From positions 1 through 64,000 of the forward strand of contig CAMHMJ010000003.1 of assembly GCA_946186185.1 (NCBI GenBank): 64,000 nucleotides of DNA, in the 5' to 3' direction. The DNA comes from an uncultured Treponema sp. (GTDB lineage Bacteria > Spirochaetota > Spirochaetia > Treponematales > Treponemataceae). A model generated the notes under the pieces. That model made no database searches, was not told where the DNA came from, and worked only from the letters and a program-made list of their open reading frames with translations. Below are positions 26,695 through 35,107 of this stretch, in pieces (the first letter of the stretch is position 1; each line of letters starts with the position of its first letter). The translations under genes and the position numbers were made by a program.

Positions 26695-27828
26695 TTATGC
26701 TTCTGACCGCAGGCTGTTTTCGAGCCGCGGTTTGTTTTCTATTGAAATGGCCTCTGTGTTCTGTTTTGAATCCATGTCCTTTGCGATAATCCATGAAAAT
26801 TTATCCAGGGCTTCATGAGCTTCTTCAAGGTATTCGTCTGCAAGCTGGAACAGGTGCATCATGTCGGGCCATTCGTCCATTGTGCATTCAACCCCTGCGT
26901 CCTGTAAGATTTTTGCAAAATCCTTTGCATCCTGAAGAAGAATTTCCTTTTCTCCAATCTGAATGTAGGTCGGTGGAAAATCTTCTAAAAGCTCCCTGCT
27001 TGCGTAAATCGGCGAAACAAGAGGATTCGTAAAATTTGAAGAATAGGTATAAGCGTCCGCACTCTTTGAAATCACTTCCGAAGAAAGAATTTCGTCGCTG
27101 AGCTTTTTCGGTGCTTTTCCGCTGTTTTTGCCGTTTTTTGCGGTGGTTCGGAGGGGTGAAACTCCCGATATATCAAGCCATGGCGAAAAGAGTACCAGTT
27201 TTTTTATGCATTTTTTGTATTTCTCCCGCATATTAAAGATTACGGAACAGGCAATGCTGGCTCCCGCGCCGTCTGCACAGATGATAACCTCAGGGTCTGC
27301 GTCAGGTATAGCTTCTTTCCCTTCCCCTTGTTCTCCGATAGAAACAAAAGAGGAGTTTTCTGAACCGCTGTCAGAAGCTGAAGCAGAACTGTTCATGCTG
27401 TAGGATTTCTGGTCAAGGGAGCGGGCAATCTGTTCTTCCGTAAAAAGTGCCCTGAAGGCTGCCTGAATGTCTTCGGAAGCCGCCGGGAAGGGGTGGGAAG
27501 GTGCCAGTCTGTATTCAGGAACAACTACTCTTGAATAGGCCTTGTTTGCAAGCATCGCGGCAAAATTTCTGTAGGAGGCTCTTGAGCCCCCGGTAAAACA
27601 ACCGCCGTGAATATACAGAAGAATTCTTTTTGAAGAGTAAATTTCCGGGGAAAGAAAATCGCAGGTGATTCCGCCGAAGTTTCGTTCAGTTCTTTCCGTC
27701 TTGTTTGGAAGGAAAACGGTTTTGTATTCTTCTTCGATTTTTCTTCTGAAAACGTTTATATCAACCTTTGAATTGTAAGAAAGAAGTTTAAGCTTTTTTA
27801 CAGCCTGCTTGCGATTGTTGTTTGCCAT
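26695..27828 (-). CDS. HSL-like alpha/beta hydrolase lacking the catalytic serine
   Basis: A 377-aa protein with the fold of hormone-sensitive-lipase-type esterases. The oxyanion motif YIHGGCFTGG is at residues 72-81 and YRLAPSHPFPAA follows at 106-117. At the nucleophile elbow, where the family has GDSAGG, the sequence reads ADGAGA, so residue 187 is Gly (codon GGC) instead of Ser. The acid position reads GEKEIL, with Glu where Asp is usual. The His region MMHLF is kept. A Ser-rich low-complexity insert (about 143-175) directly precedes the elbow. It may be a pseudoenzyme. First gene of a minus-strand operon, sharing a symmetric promoter region with metA. Confidence 0.8.
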   Translation of the reverse strand: MANNNRKQAVKKLKLLSYNSKVDINVFRRKIEEEYKTVFLPNKTERTERNFGGITCDFLSPEIYSSKRILLYIHGGCFTGGSRASYRNFAAMLANKAYSRVVVPEYRLAPSHPFPAASEDIQAAFRALFTEEQIARSLDQKSYSMNSSASASDSGSENSSFVSIGEQGEGKEAIPDADPEVIICADGAGASIACSVIFNMREKYKKCIKKLVLFSPWLDISGVSPLRTTAKNGKNSGKAPKKLSDEILSSEVISKSADAYTYSSNFTNPLVSPIYASRELLEDFPPTYIQIGEKEILLQDAKDFAKILQDAGVECTMDEWPDMMHLFQLADEYLEEAHEALDKFSWIIAKDMDSKQNTEAISIENKPRLENSLRSEA

Positions 27829-27834
27829 AGGAAA

Positions 27835-27867
27835 AGTATAGCAAATTTCAGTTAATTTTGCTATATT
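27835..27867. promoter_or_regulatory. Symmetric divergent promoter between esterase-like gene and metA
   Basis: The perfect inverted repeat TATAGCAAA / TTTGCTATA (27837-27845 and 27857-27865) spans the 45-bp gap. Plus strand: TAGCAA (27839-27844), 17 bp, TATATT (27862-27867), then 6 bp to the metA ATG. Minus strand: TAGCAA (27863-27858), 17 bp, TATACT (27840-27835), then 6 bp to the esterase ATG. Each -35 overlaps the other promoter's -10, so the two should exclude each other. Neither gene has a Shine-Dalgarno sequence. Confidence 0.55.
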
Positions 27868-27873
27868 ATCCTT

Positions 27874-28782
27874 ATGCCAATAAAGATTAGATCAGATTTA
27901 CCGGCGTGCTCAATTTTACAGAACGAAAATGTATTCGTTATCACGGAAAAACGCGCCCAGACACAAGATATTCGTCCTCTCAAGGTTGCATTAATAAACC
28001 TGATGCCTACCCGGGAAACCACGGAAACTCAGATTCTCCGGCTTCTTGCAAACAGCCCGCTTCAGACGGAAGTCTCACTAGTCTGCATGGAAAATCACGA
28101 CTATAAAAATACAGGCCTGGAATATCTTCAGAAGTTCTACATTACTTCCAGTGAGTTTTTGAAGACCCGCTGGGACGGAATGATTGTAACCGGCGCTCCT
28201 GTTGAACAGCTTCCTTTCGAAGACGTTGACTACTGGACTGAGCTTTGCAAGATTATGGATTACGCGAAGGAAAATGTATTTTCTTCACTTTATCTCTGCT
28301 GGGGCGCCTTTGCGGGGCTTTATCACCTTCATGGAGTGCCGAAGCATCCTGTTGACAACAAGCTTTTCGGCGTATTCATGAACTACCGGACAACCAGTAA
28401 CGAGCCTTTGATGCGGGGTTTTGACGATACTTTCCCGATTCCCCAGTCCCGGCATACCACAATCTACGAAAAGGACGTTCTGGAGCATCCTGAACTGGTG
28501 ATTCTTGCAAAATCCCCGGATGCCGGCGTAACCCTTGTAAAGTCTGCTGATAACAGAAATATTTTTATGACCGGTCACCTGGAGTACGATACGGACACCC
28601 TTGCAAACGAGTACTGGCGGGACAGGCAGAAGGGACTTACAATCAACCTTCCGCGAAATTATTTCCCGAACAATAATACTTCCCTTCCGCCGTCAAGCTA
28701 CTGGAGAAGTACTGCCCATCTCCTTTTTGCAAACTGGCTGAACTACTACGTATATCAGGAAACTCCGTACAACTTTGTTTAG
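27874..28782 (+). CDS. metA: Homoserine O-acyltransferase MetA, predicted acetyl-CoA-using
   Basis: MetA activates homoserine for methionine synthesis. This 302-aa protein aligns position by position with the family. The catalytic Cys is C142 in YLCWGAFAGLY; the His is in MTGHLEYD, with its following Glu. Residue 111 is Glu (GAPVEQLPF). In published work on MetA specificity, Glu111 marks acetyl-CoA users and Gly111 succinyl-CoA users, so I predict homoserine O-acetyltransferase activity. The ATG at 27874 is 6 bp after the -10 box, implying a leaderless mRNA. A terminator follows at 28792-28836. Confidence 0.95.
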   Translation: MPIKIRSDLPACSILQNENVFVITEKRAQTQDIRPLKVALINLMPTRETTETQILRLLANSPLQTEVSLVCMENHDYKNTGLEYLQKFYITSSEFLKTRWDGMIVTGAPVEQLPFEDVDYWTELCKIMDYAKENVFSSLYLCWGAFAGLYHLHGVPKHPVDNKLFGVFMNYRTTSNEPLMRGFDDTFPIPQSRHTTIYEKDVLEHPELVILAKSPDAGVTLVKSADNRNIFMTGHLEYDTDTLANEYWRDRQKGLTINLPRNYFPNNNTSLPPSSYWRSTAHLLFANWLNYYVYQETPYNFV

Positions 28783-28791
28783 AACTGGTTT

Positions 28792-28836
28792 CTTCAAAAC
28801 TGGATGTGGGTTCATCCGGCTTTGAAGCAGTTTTTC
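28792..28836 (+). terminator. Terminator after metA
   Basis: CTTCAAA / TTTGAAG encloses a second hairpin GGATG / CATCC. The outer stem is followed by CAGTTTTTCT. Confidence 0.6.
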
Positions 28837-28871
28837 TAACTCGAAATGACTGCTGTTTTTAAGGAGAAAGT

Positions 28872-29282
28872 GTGATTTACTTTTTAATGGCCCTTGCCGT
28901 TGTTGTCATTGTGCTTTTGCTGGGCTTCATCAAAAAGCAGTTTTTCTCTGCTTCTCAGGCTCCGGCGGCCCTTTCTCAAACCTCTTCCGATTCCATGTTT
29001 TCCCACTGTCCTGTCTGTAATACGGGACTTGGGCCGGGGCAGAATGTGCGTTCAAAAATATTTACTTCCGCCGCTTCTGAAAACGATAAGCTCTGTTATG
29101 TCTATGGCTGTCCGGCCTGTTTTCCTTCTCCGAAGCCCGGAATAAAGCGGGAATGCCCGGTGTGTCACAAAGTCCTTCCCAACGACAGCTATCTTCTTTC
29201 CCGGATTTTCTATAAGACTAAGAGCGGAAAGCCCCATGTTATCATAAACGGCTGTCCTAACTGCAACCGTCATTCAAACTGA
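28872..29282 (+). CDS. Membrane-anchored Cys-rich (zinc-ribbon-like) hypothetical protein
   Basis: A 136-aa protein starting with GTG, preceded by AAGGAG at a good distance. One N-terminal membrane helix (IYFLMALAVVVIVLLLGFI) is followed by a cytoplasmic or periplasmic domain with four Cys pairs: CPVC, CPAC, CPVC and CPNC. The spacing suggests two zinc-ribbon units (HCPVCNTGL...GCPACF and ECPVCHKVL...GCPNCN). I do not recognise the family. It stands alone between the metA terminator and the phosphofructokinase promoter. Confidence 0.7.
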   Translation: MIYFLMALAVVVIVLLLGFIKKQFFSASQAPAALSQTSSDSMFSHCPVCNTGLGPGQNVRSKIFTSAASENDKLCYVYGCPACFPSPKPGIKRECPVCHKVLPNDSYLLSRIFYKTKSGKPHVIINGCPNCNRHSN

Positions 29283-29329
29283 AGAGTTTTAATCTTCTAT
29301 AAAAAAGGCGCTCACTCAAAAAAAAATAG

Positions 29330-29358
29330 TTGCTAAAAACCGCTAATAACTCTATAAT
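29330..29358 (+). promoter_or_regulatory. Promoter of the phosphofructokinase gene
   Basis: TTGCTA at 29330-29335 and a perfect TATAAT at 29353-29358 have a 17-bp spacer. An A-rich stretch just upstream could act as an UP element. The leader to the ATG at 29399 is about 33 nt. Confidence 0.75.
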
Positions 29359-29398
29359 GGCGAAGTTATATTGTAATTGTAAAAATAGAGGTTTTCTT

Positions 29399-30805
29399 AT
29401 GAGTAAGAATGAAACATACGATTTTACCGTAGATACATTAGGAGAATGCACTGTTCGTTCACCAATCGAACTTTCTACAGTTATCGGCGACTGCCGTGCA
29501 AACTACGTTAAAGATGATTCTTATGTTATCAATACAGTAAATGTGTTTGACGCTTCAAAACCTGCAGCCCTTGATTCTTCAAACCTTATGCAGAAAGCAG
29601 GTCCAAGGGAATATATTTATTTTGATCCAAAAGATGTTAAAGCCGGAATCTGTACCTGTGGTGGTCTTTGCCCTGGCTTGAACGATGTTATCCGTGCAGT
29701 TGTACGCTGTCTCTGGAACCGTTACGGTGTTCGCGATATCCGCGGTTTCCAGTACGGTTACAAGGGATTTTTTGAGGAAGAAGGATATTCAACAATCGCC
29801 CTTGACCCTGAAAATGTTGATGAAATCCACAAAATCGGCGGTTCTTTCCTTGGAACAAGCCGTGGCGGCGGACAGCGCGTAAACGACATCGTAAATACTA
29901 TCCAGAAGCTTGGAATCAACATGATGTTCATCATCGGTGGTGACGGAACACAGCGCGGTTCTCTTGATATTTCAAATGAAGTTGAAAAACGCGGTCTTAA
30001 GTGTGCAGTTGTTGGAATCCCAAAAACTGTAGACAATGACCTTCAGTTCATCGACCGTTCCTTCGGTTTTGAAACAGCGGTTCAGCGTGCAAAAGAAGCA
30101 GTTGCTTCTATTCACATGGAAGCTAACTCACAGATTAACGGTATCGGGCTAGTAAAACTTATGGGACGTGAATCAGGCTTTATTGCAACAGCAGCCGCTC
30201 TTGCAAGCCACGAATGTAACTTCTGTCTTATCCCTGAAGTTCCATTTGACCTTGACGGACCAAACGGACTTTTGGCTCACCTTGAAGAGCGCCTTAAGAG
30301 AAGACATCACGCTGTAATCATCGTTGCAGAAGGTGCCGGACAGGAGCTTCTTACAAAGACTAACCAGACAGACGCTTCCGGAAACATTAAGCTTGCTGAT
30401 ATCGGTGTATACCTCCGTGACCAGATTAATGCTTACTTCAAGAAGAAGAACATTCACATCAACCTTAAATATATCGATCCTGGTTATCAGATTCGTGCTT
30501 CTGTTACAACAGCAAGCGATTCAATCTACTGCGAACGCCTTGGAAACAACGCCGTTCACGCTGCGATGGCAGGTAAAACAAAGATTGTAATCGGTCTTGT
30601 ACACGACAAGTTTGTTCACATCCCGATTTCAATGGCAACTGCTCACAGAAATGTAGTTGACCCGGAAGGTGCTTTGTGGCGCGATACACTGGACGCAACA
30701 AGCCAGCCAATCCTTATGGTAAACGACATTGCCGCTGCAAAAGAGCGCATGCGCCTTATGGTAGAAGAAGCAAAAATGAAGCCGTCTGAGAAGACAAAGA
30801 AATAA
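29399..30805 (+). CDS. 6-phosphofructokinase, trypanosome/plant-type clade
   Basis: This enzyme phosphorylates fructose 6-phosphate in glycolysis. I take the ATG at 29399 (468 aa) because AGAGG precedes it and MSKNETYDF begins after the promoter's leader; upstream in-frame codons overlap the promoter. Motifs: [23 protein letters not shown] near residue 180, and [10 protein letters not shown] near 205. [10 protein letters not shown] also strongly recalls trypanosomal and plant PFKs. Spirochaete PFKs are often annotated as pyrophosphate-dependent. Here the discriminating residue after GGD is Gly, as in ATP-using enzymes, while the Lys of PKT is kept, a combination also found in ATP-dependent trypanosome PFK. 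ATP use is therefore my prediction. Confidence 0.9.
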   Translation: MSKNETYDFTVDTLGECTVRSPIELSTVIGDCRANYVKDDSYVINTVNVFDASKPAALDSSNLMQKAGPREYIYFDPKDVKAGICTCGGLCPGLNDVIRAVVRCLWNRYGVRDIRGFQYGYKGFFEEEGYSTIALDPENVDEIHKIGGSFLGTSRGGGQRVNDIVNTIQKLGINMMFIIGGDGTQRGSLDISNEVEKRGLKCAVVGIPKTVDNDLQFIDRSFGFETAVQRAKEAVASIHMEANSQINGIGLVKLMGRESGFIATAAALASHECNFCLIPEVPFDLDGPNGLLAHLEERLKRRHHAVIIVAEGAGQELLTKTNQTDASGNIKLADIGVYLRDQINAYFKKKNIHINLKYIDPGYQIRASVTTASDSIYCERLGNNAVHAAMAGKTKIVIGLVHDKFVHIPISMATAHRNVVDPEGALWRDTLDATSQPILMVNDIAAAKERMRLMVEEAKMKPSEKTKK

Positions 30806-30830
30806 GTCTTCTTTACAGATAATTTTTATG

Positions 30831-30858
30831 AGCCCTGGAGATTCCGGGGCTTTTTTTT
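30831..30858 (+). terminator. Terminator after phosphofructokinase
   Basis: AGCCCTGG / CCGGGGCT forms a short stem with the loop AGATT, followed by eight T. Confidence 0.8.
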
Positions 30859-30920
30859 GTTGCTGAATATCCGAAAACCGCTTTTCGTAAAATATATTTT
30901 TATGTAAAACACTCTGGCTG

Positions 30921-30929
30921 TGATATAAT
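30921..30929 (+). promoter_or_regulatory. Extended -10 promoter element upstream of the palindromic repeat
   Basis: TGATATAAT is a perfect extended -10 (TGnTATAAT), but no good -35 is present. If used, the transcript would contain the structured element and continue about 245 nt to the GH53 start at 31182. Confidence 0.4.
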
Positions 30930-30959
30930 CTCTTGAAGAATAACTAGCGATAACTTTGG

Positions 30960-31127
30960 GTTTGCAAATGTAATACAAAATTGGCGGGAGGGTAGCGGCA
31001 GGCGGGCAAAAAAACTCTGTTTGTGGCTGCCGCGATAGCGGCATTTAATGAGTTCCTTTGCCACAAACAGCGTTTAGCGCGCTAGCGCGCGGTTTTGACC
31101 CGCAGGACGCGACCGGTAGCCAATTTT
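30960..31127. repeat. Long copy of a nested palindromic repeat (168 bp), possible structured RNA
   Basis: The gap 30806-31181 has no gene and is dominated by this element. Nested perfect or near-perfect arms are: AAAATTGGC / GCCAATTTT (30977-30985, 31119-31127), GCGGG / CCCGC (31002-31006, 31099-31103) with adjoining AAAA / TTTT, and CTGTTTGTGGC / GCCACAAACAG (31017-31027, 31060-31070). Inside are a hairpin TGCCGC-GATA-GCGGCA (31028-31043) and, beside it, GCGCGC-TA-GCGCGC (31077-31090). Together they fold into a branched structure. The ends match the short copy at 16691-16742, which lacks the interior. Confidence 0.7.
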
Positions 31128-31181
31128 GAATTAAAATTTATAAAACTCGAAGTTAAGGCGAGTTACCACAGGAGTTCCTCA

Positions 31182-32558
31182 ATGAAAAAAATTCTTTCTT
31201 CCATAATGGTGGCATTTCTATTTATTTCCTGCCAGTCGGGAGCGACTTCTGCTTCCTCATCCTCTTCTTCTGGTTCTACTTCTGAAGGCGGGCAGAACTA
31301 CAACCTTCAGTTTATCCGGGGTTTTGATGCTTCGGAAGTTGATTTTTATGAAGAGAAGGATAATGTAAAATGGAAGGATACTGACGGAAAGGAAAAGGAT
31401 TTTTTTGAAATCCTGAAGGCTCATGGGGTAAATACTGTGCGCTTACGAATCTGGAATGACCCGTCACAGTTCAGTTCTTCCATAAATACCGGCGATAATA
31501 CCCTTGAACGGACTGTAAAAATGGCCCGCAGGGTAAAAAACGCCGGCCTTGATTTGATGCTGGATTTTCACTATTCGGATACCTGGGCGGATCCCGGAAG
31601 ACAGATTGTTCCTGCTGCCTGGAAAAACCTTAAGACTTCAGATGAGATAGCTTCCGCTCTTTCTGAATACACTTCCACCGTGCTTTCTGCCATAAAGAAA
31701 CAGGCGGGAATTGTGCCCCGTTACGTGCAGGTTGGAAACGAAATTAATCCCGGACTTTTGCTCCATGTTTCAGAGGATTCTAACGACAATAATAAGTTTT
31801 CTCCGTTTAAATTTGCCGGCCGCAGCTGGGCAGATGACTCAACCGGCGCTTCTGGCGGAGATACAATAGGTTCTTCCGGCGGAGATGCTGACGGTTCTTC
31901 CGGCGCCGATTGGGACTCAAACGGCAACTTTGTTCCAAATACCATGATTAAGTATCTGAAAGCTGGGGCTTCGGCGGTTCGCGCCTTTGATTCTTCCATA
32001 AAAATTGTCCTTCATCATGCAGGCGGAACCTGGCTGGATGACAGCTGGTTCTTTGATCCTGTGAAAAAGGGCGGCGTTCCTTTTGATATTATTGGCTACT
32101 CCTTTTATCCCTGGGAAACCAGCGGAATGACGGTTCAAAATCTGAAGGAAAAAATCGCTTTTCAGAAGGAAAGGTACGGAGTGGATGTAATTGTCTGCGA
32201 ATGCTCCTCACACTGGAAGGATGAAGGGGATTTGAGCGCCCAGAAGCGGACTTACAAAAGCATGACGGATCCTAAAACCGGTAAAGTTTATTCCGACCTT
32301 GAAACCGGCACGGACAATGTCTCCCAGGGAGGTTCCACTGGATCTTCCTCTGGGGCTTCTTCCGGAGCGGAACCTTATGTAAAGGGGACCGTCCAGAATC
32401 AAGCCAATATCATTCGCCATATAATTGAAGAAACCGCTTCTTCCGGCGGTCTTGGGGTTTTTGTCTGGGGCGGCGACCTTTACGGTAATTACAGATGGGG
32501 CATGTTTGACGCTTCCGGATGTGCCCTTCAATCTCTTTCGGCATTTTTGCAGTCCTAG
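31182..32558 (+). CDS. GH53 endo-beta-1,4-galactanase lipoprotein
   Basis: A 458-aa glycoside hydrolase family 53 enzyme that should cleave beta-1,4-galactan side chains of pectin. The ATG at 31182 follows GGAG and gives a lipoprotein signal with lipobox FISC (C17). GH53 hallmarks are RGFDASEVDFYEE, TVRLRIWNDP, DFHYSDTWADPG and HHAGG. The acid/base is E187 in QVGNEINPG and the nucleophile E340 in VIVCECSS. Two Gly/Ser-rich inserts break the barrel (about 220-246 and 377-397). It is preceded by the palindromic element. It would supply galactose oligomers at the cell surface. Confidence 0.9.
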   Translation: MKKILSSIMVAFLFISCQSGATSASSSSSSGSTSEGGQNYNLQFIRGFDASEVDFYEEKDNVKWKDTDGKEKDFFEILKAHGVNTVRLRIWNDPSQFSSSINTGDNTLERTVKMARRVKNAGLDLMLDFHYSDTWADPGRQIVPAAWKNLKTSDEIASALSEYTSTVLSAIKKQAGIVPRYVQVGNEINPGLLLHVSEDSNDNNKFSPFKFAGRSWADDSTGASGGDTIGSSGGDADGSSGADWDSNGNFVPNTMIKYLKAGASAVRAFDSSIKIVLHHAGGTWLDDSWFFDPVKKGGVPFDIIGYSFYPWETSGMTVQNLKEKIAFQKERYGVDVIVCECSSHWKDEGDLSAQKRTYKSMTDPKTGKVYSDLETGTDNVSQGGSTGSSSGASSGAEPYVKGTVQNQANIIRHIIEETASSGGLGVFVWGGDLYGNYRWGMFDASGCALQSLSAFLQS

Positions 32559-32655
32559 CCGTAAGCCGCTTCCCCTGACACCGGCATAAGCCGTATCGGC
32601 AAAACCAGTCTGGTAAAATCGCTTCTGTAAAATCGACAATAACTGCGGGCAAAAC

Positions 32656-32683
32656 TTGCTTTTATACAAAAATATGCGATAAT
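32656..32683 (+). promoter_or_regulatory. Promoter of the chemosensory operon
   Basis: TTGCTT at 32656-32661 and GATAAT at 32678-32683 are 16 bp apart. The leader ends in ACGGAGATATT before the ATG at 32710. Confidence 0.55.
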
Positions 32684-32709
32684 TTTAAAACAAGATTTAC
32701 GGAGATATT

Positions 32710-34530
32710 ATGCAGAAAAATAAAAAAATCTTTTCGTTCTTAAACAAATCAGTCATTGTTCCGGCAGTGCTTATTGTGGTTTCTCTGATTGCCTCTCTTA
32801 CAGTATACAGTGCCCTTTCCCATTCCTTTGCGGCAAAAAATGTGGATCAGCAGCTCAGGGAAGATGTTTCCAGAAAAAGTATTATGATGGAAGACTATCT
32901 TCAGCCGGAAATCGCCCTTACCAAAAAACTGGCTTCGTCACCTGCAATCCGCGCTTATTTTAAGAAGCCGTCGGACGCAGATTTACGAAAGCGGGCCTTT
33001 GACGATTTTAAGAGCTTTAGGGAAGCCTTTTCTTCTCATATTATTTTCTGGGCAAATGACATCGATAAGGAATTCTGGAATGCAATGGAATATTCCTATA
33101 CAGTAAACCCGAACAATCCGGCGGATTACTGGTACAAGATGACCCTTTTTGAAACCGATGTATATAACTTCAATATTAACTACAACTCAGAGCTCAATAT
33201 GACCTGTCTGTGGCTTAATGCTGTTGTCCGGGACGAAAAGAAGAATCCGATTGGAATGTGCGGAACCGGAATTGAGCTTGATTCCTTTACGGACAAGAGC
33301 TTTGAAGGACTTGGAGAGGATTATTCAATGTACTTCTTCAATGACTCAAAGGAAATTACCGGAGCCCTGGACAAGAAACTTCTTGTGGACAAGGTTCATG
33401 TTGATTCAATCTATGACAAGGATGTGGATTTTGATTATCTTATGATGAAGTCTAAGGAGCTTTTAAAGCAGGAGGGAGATGTCCTTCTGTTTAATATAAG
33501 CCCTTACGAGCACGGAGTAATCCGCTATCTCCCAAGCTACGGCTGGTATCTTATTTCTTCGGCACCGGTTTCAGCAGGACGGGAGCGGGGTGTTTCGGCC
33601 TTCTTTATAATCACTCTTGTAATCGAGCTTATTTTCATCGTTTTTGTAATCATCATTTCCAAAACTCTCGTTCTTATGAACCAGCTTAAGCTTTCTCAGA
33701 AAAAGGAACGCAGAATGGGAAAGGAGCTTTTCGAATCTGCCCAGAACCTTGTTGTTTCAACCAAGGAAACGGCGGCAACCAGTCAGGATTCAAGTGCGGC
33801 GGTAAAGGAAATCGTAGCAACCATGGAAGACAGCAATGTCCTTTCTGAAAATATTTCCAAGAAAATCAAGGACGTTTCAAGCGTTGCAAACTCTACCTCT
33901 GCTGATGTAAAGGACGGCGTTGCTCAGATTGAACTGAACGTAAAGCAGCTTCATGAGATTTTTGATGCAAACCAGCAGACTATCGAAGGTATTAAAAACC
34001 TGAGTGAAAAAATTGAAAACATCTGGGATATCGTAACACTCATCAATAACGTTGCCGACCAGGCAAAAATCATCGCTTTCAACGCCGAGCTTGAAGCGTC
34101 TTCTGCGGGTGAAGCAGGAAAGTCCTTCCGAATCGTTGCAAACGAAATCCGACGACTTTCTGACGGTATTATTGACGGTACCCGGGAAATTAAGGAAAAG
34201 ATTACTGAAATTCAGCATTCTTCCGATGTTCTTATTCTTGCTTCGGAAAGCAGTACTGAAAAAATCAATACCGGTTACGACAATGCCCGTGACCTGGGGC
34301 AGAAGTTTGACAGCATCAAGAAATCGGCTGAAATCACCGCAAAGAGCTCTGACGATATTGCAGAAATTATCCAGCAGCTTGCAGGTGCCAGCGAACAGAT
34401 TCTGATTGCCCTAAAGGAAATTGCGGCCGGCGTAGAAAACTTTACGGTTGCAACTGATAATATTTCCAGTGCAGCAGAAAATGTACGAAAAATCAGCGAG
34501 GACTTAAACAAGGCCAGTGCGGAAGACTAA
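32710..34530 (+). CDS. Methyl-accepting chemotaxis protein, no visible HAMP domain
   Basis: A 606-aa transmembrane chemoreceptor. A first helix (about residues 13-35), a periplasmic sensor of about 260 residues with Cache-like character (DYWYKMTLFE, GMCGTGIELDSF) and a second helix (about 295-322) are visible. The cytoplasmic part is all helical. The signalling hairpin reads VADQAKIIAFNAELEASSAG, a drifted form of the usual QTNLLALNAAIEAARAGE. No HAMP domain is recognisable after the second helix. As first gene of an operon with CheW, CheB and CheR, it probably seeds a dedicated array. The ligand is unknown. Confidence 0.88.
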   Translation: MQKNKKIFSFLNKSVIVPAVLIVVSLIASLTVYSALSHSFAAKNVDQQLREDVSRKSIMMEDYLQPEIALTKKLASSPAIRAYFKKPSDADLRKRAFDDFKSFREAFSSHIIFWANDIDKEFWNAMEYSYTVNPNNPADYWYKMTLFETDVYNFNINYNSELNMTCLWLNAVVRDEKKNPIGMCGTGIELDSFTDKSFEGLGEDYSMYFFNDSKEITGALDKKLLVDKVHVDSIYDKDVDFDYLMMKSKELLKQEGDVLLFNISPYEHGVIRYLPSYGWYLISSAPVSAGRERGVSAFFIITLVIELIFIVFVIIISKTLVLMNQLKLSQKKERRMGKELFESAQNLVVSTKETAATSQDSSAAVKEIVATMEDSNVLSENISKKIKDVSSVANSTSADVKDGVAQIELNVKQLHEIFDANQQTIEGIKNLSEKIENIWDIVTLINNVADQAKIIAFNAELEASSAGEAGKSFRIVANEIRRLSDGIIDGTREIKEKITEIQHSSDVLILASESSTEKINTGYDNARDLGQKFDSIKKSAEITAKSSDDIAEIIQQLAGASEQILIALKEIAAGVENFTVATDNISSAAENVRKISEDLNKASAED

Positions 34531-34597
34531 TCCGCTGTAGAAGACTAAAGCACCGCAAATGCAAAAGGCTTACTGAAAAGAACTTTTCAAATGGAGG

Positions 34598-35107
34598 ATG
34601 AGAATGCCTGGAAACATACAGAATGAGCTTGCAGTAAAGGGAAATTCAACTTCTCCTTCTGGAAGAGCCTCTGAAATAAATGCCAGTTTAGAAAAGGCCG
34701 ATGACAATCTGACATATCTGATTTTCTCGGTGCGTGATAAATTCTATGCAATAAAGACTGTTTTTGTTCAGGAAATTATGCATTCAGCAAAAATCTATCC
34801 GCTGCCATTTGTTCCAGAATATATTGAAGGAATTGTAAACTGCCGCGGTCTTCCATACACGGTGGTAAATACTCAGCTTCTTGCCGGAGAAGGGGAGTCG
34901 GTGATTTCCGGCGAAACAGTTCTGGTATTCAAGCGTGAAGACGATAATTTTGCAATCCATATTTCAAATATCGAAATGTTTTTTGAGCCGGAGGAAACGG
35001 ATATCCGGCAGGACGGAATACGCTACAAGTCGAGCATTATTCCCTTTTTCGATGTGGATTATATTGAAGAAAGACTTATGGAAGATTTACAGGAGAAAGA
35101 AGAATGA
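34598..35107 (+). CDS. cheW: CheW-like coupling protein
   Basis: A 169-aa protein with one CheW domain (about residues 32-165): YLIFSVRDKFYAIKTVFVQEI, YIEGIVNCRGLPYTVVNT and SSIIPFFDVDYI. It has a 30-residue polar N-terminal extension. CheW normally links receptors to the CheA kinase. In this operon its likely partner is the CheA-like scaffold at 37031-39121. Its stop overlaps the cheB start by 4 bp (ATGA). Confidence 0.9.
   Translation: MRMPGNIQNELAVKGNSTSPSGRASEINASLEKADDNLTYLIFSVRDKFYAIKTVFVQEIMHSAKIYPLPFVPEYIEGIVNCRGLPYTVVNTQLLAGEGESVISGETVLVFKREDDNFAIHISNIEMFFEPEETDIRQDGIRYKSSIIPFFDVDYIEERLMEDLQEKEE

Noticed and set aside
27837-27865. The inverted repeat before metA as a SAM riboswitch or MetJ box
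   Set aside because: The gap is only 45 bp, too short for a riboswitch, and the arms do not resemble MetJ sites. Promoter symmetry explains them better.
31095-31181. An N-terminal extension of the GH53 gene back to 31095
   Set aside because: It would put 29 residues before the lipoprotein signal and overlap the palindromic repeat. The ATG at 31182 has GGAG upstream.
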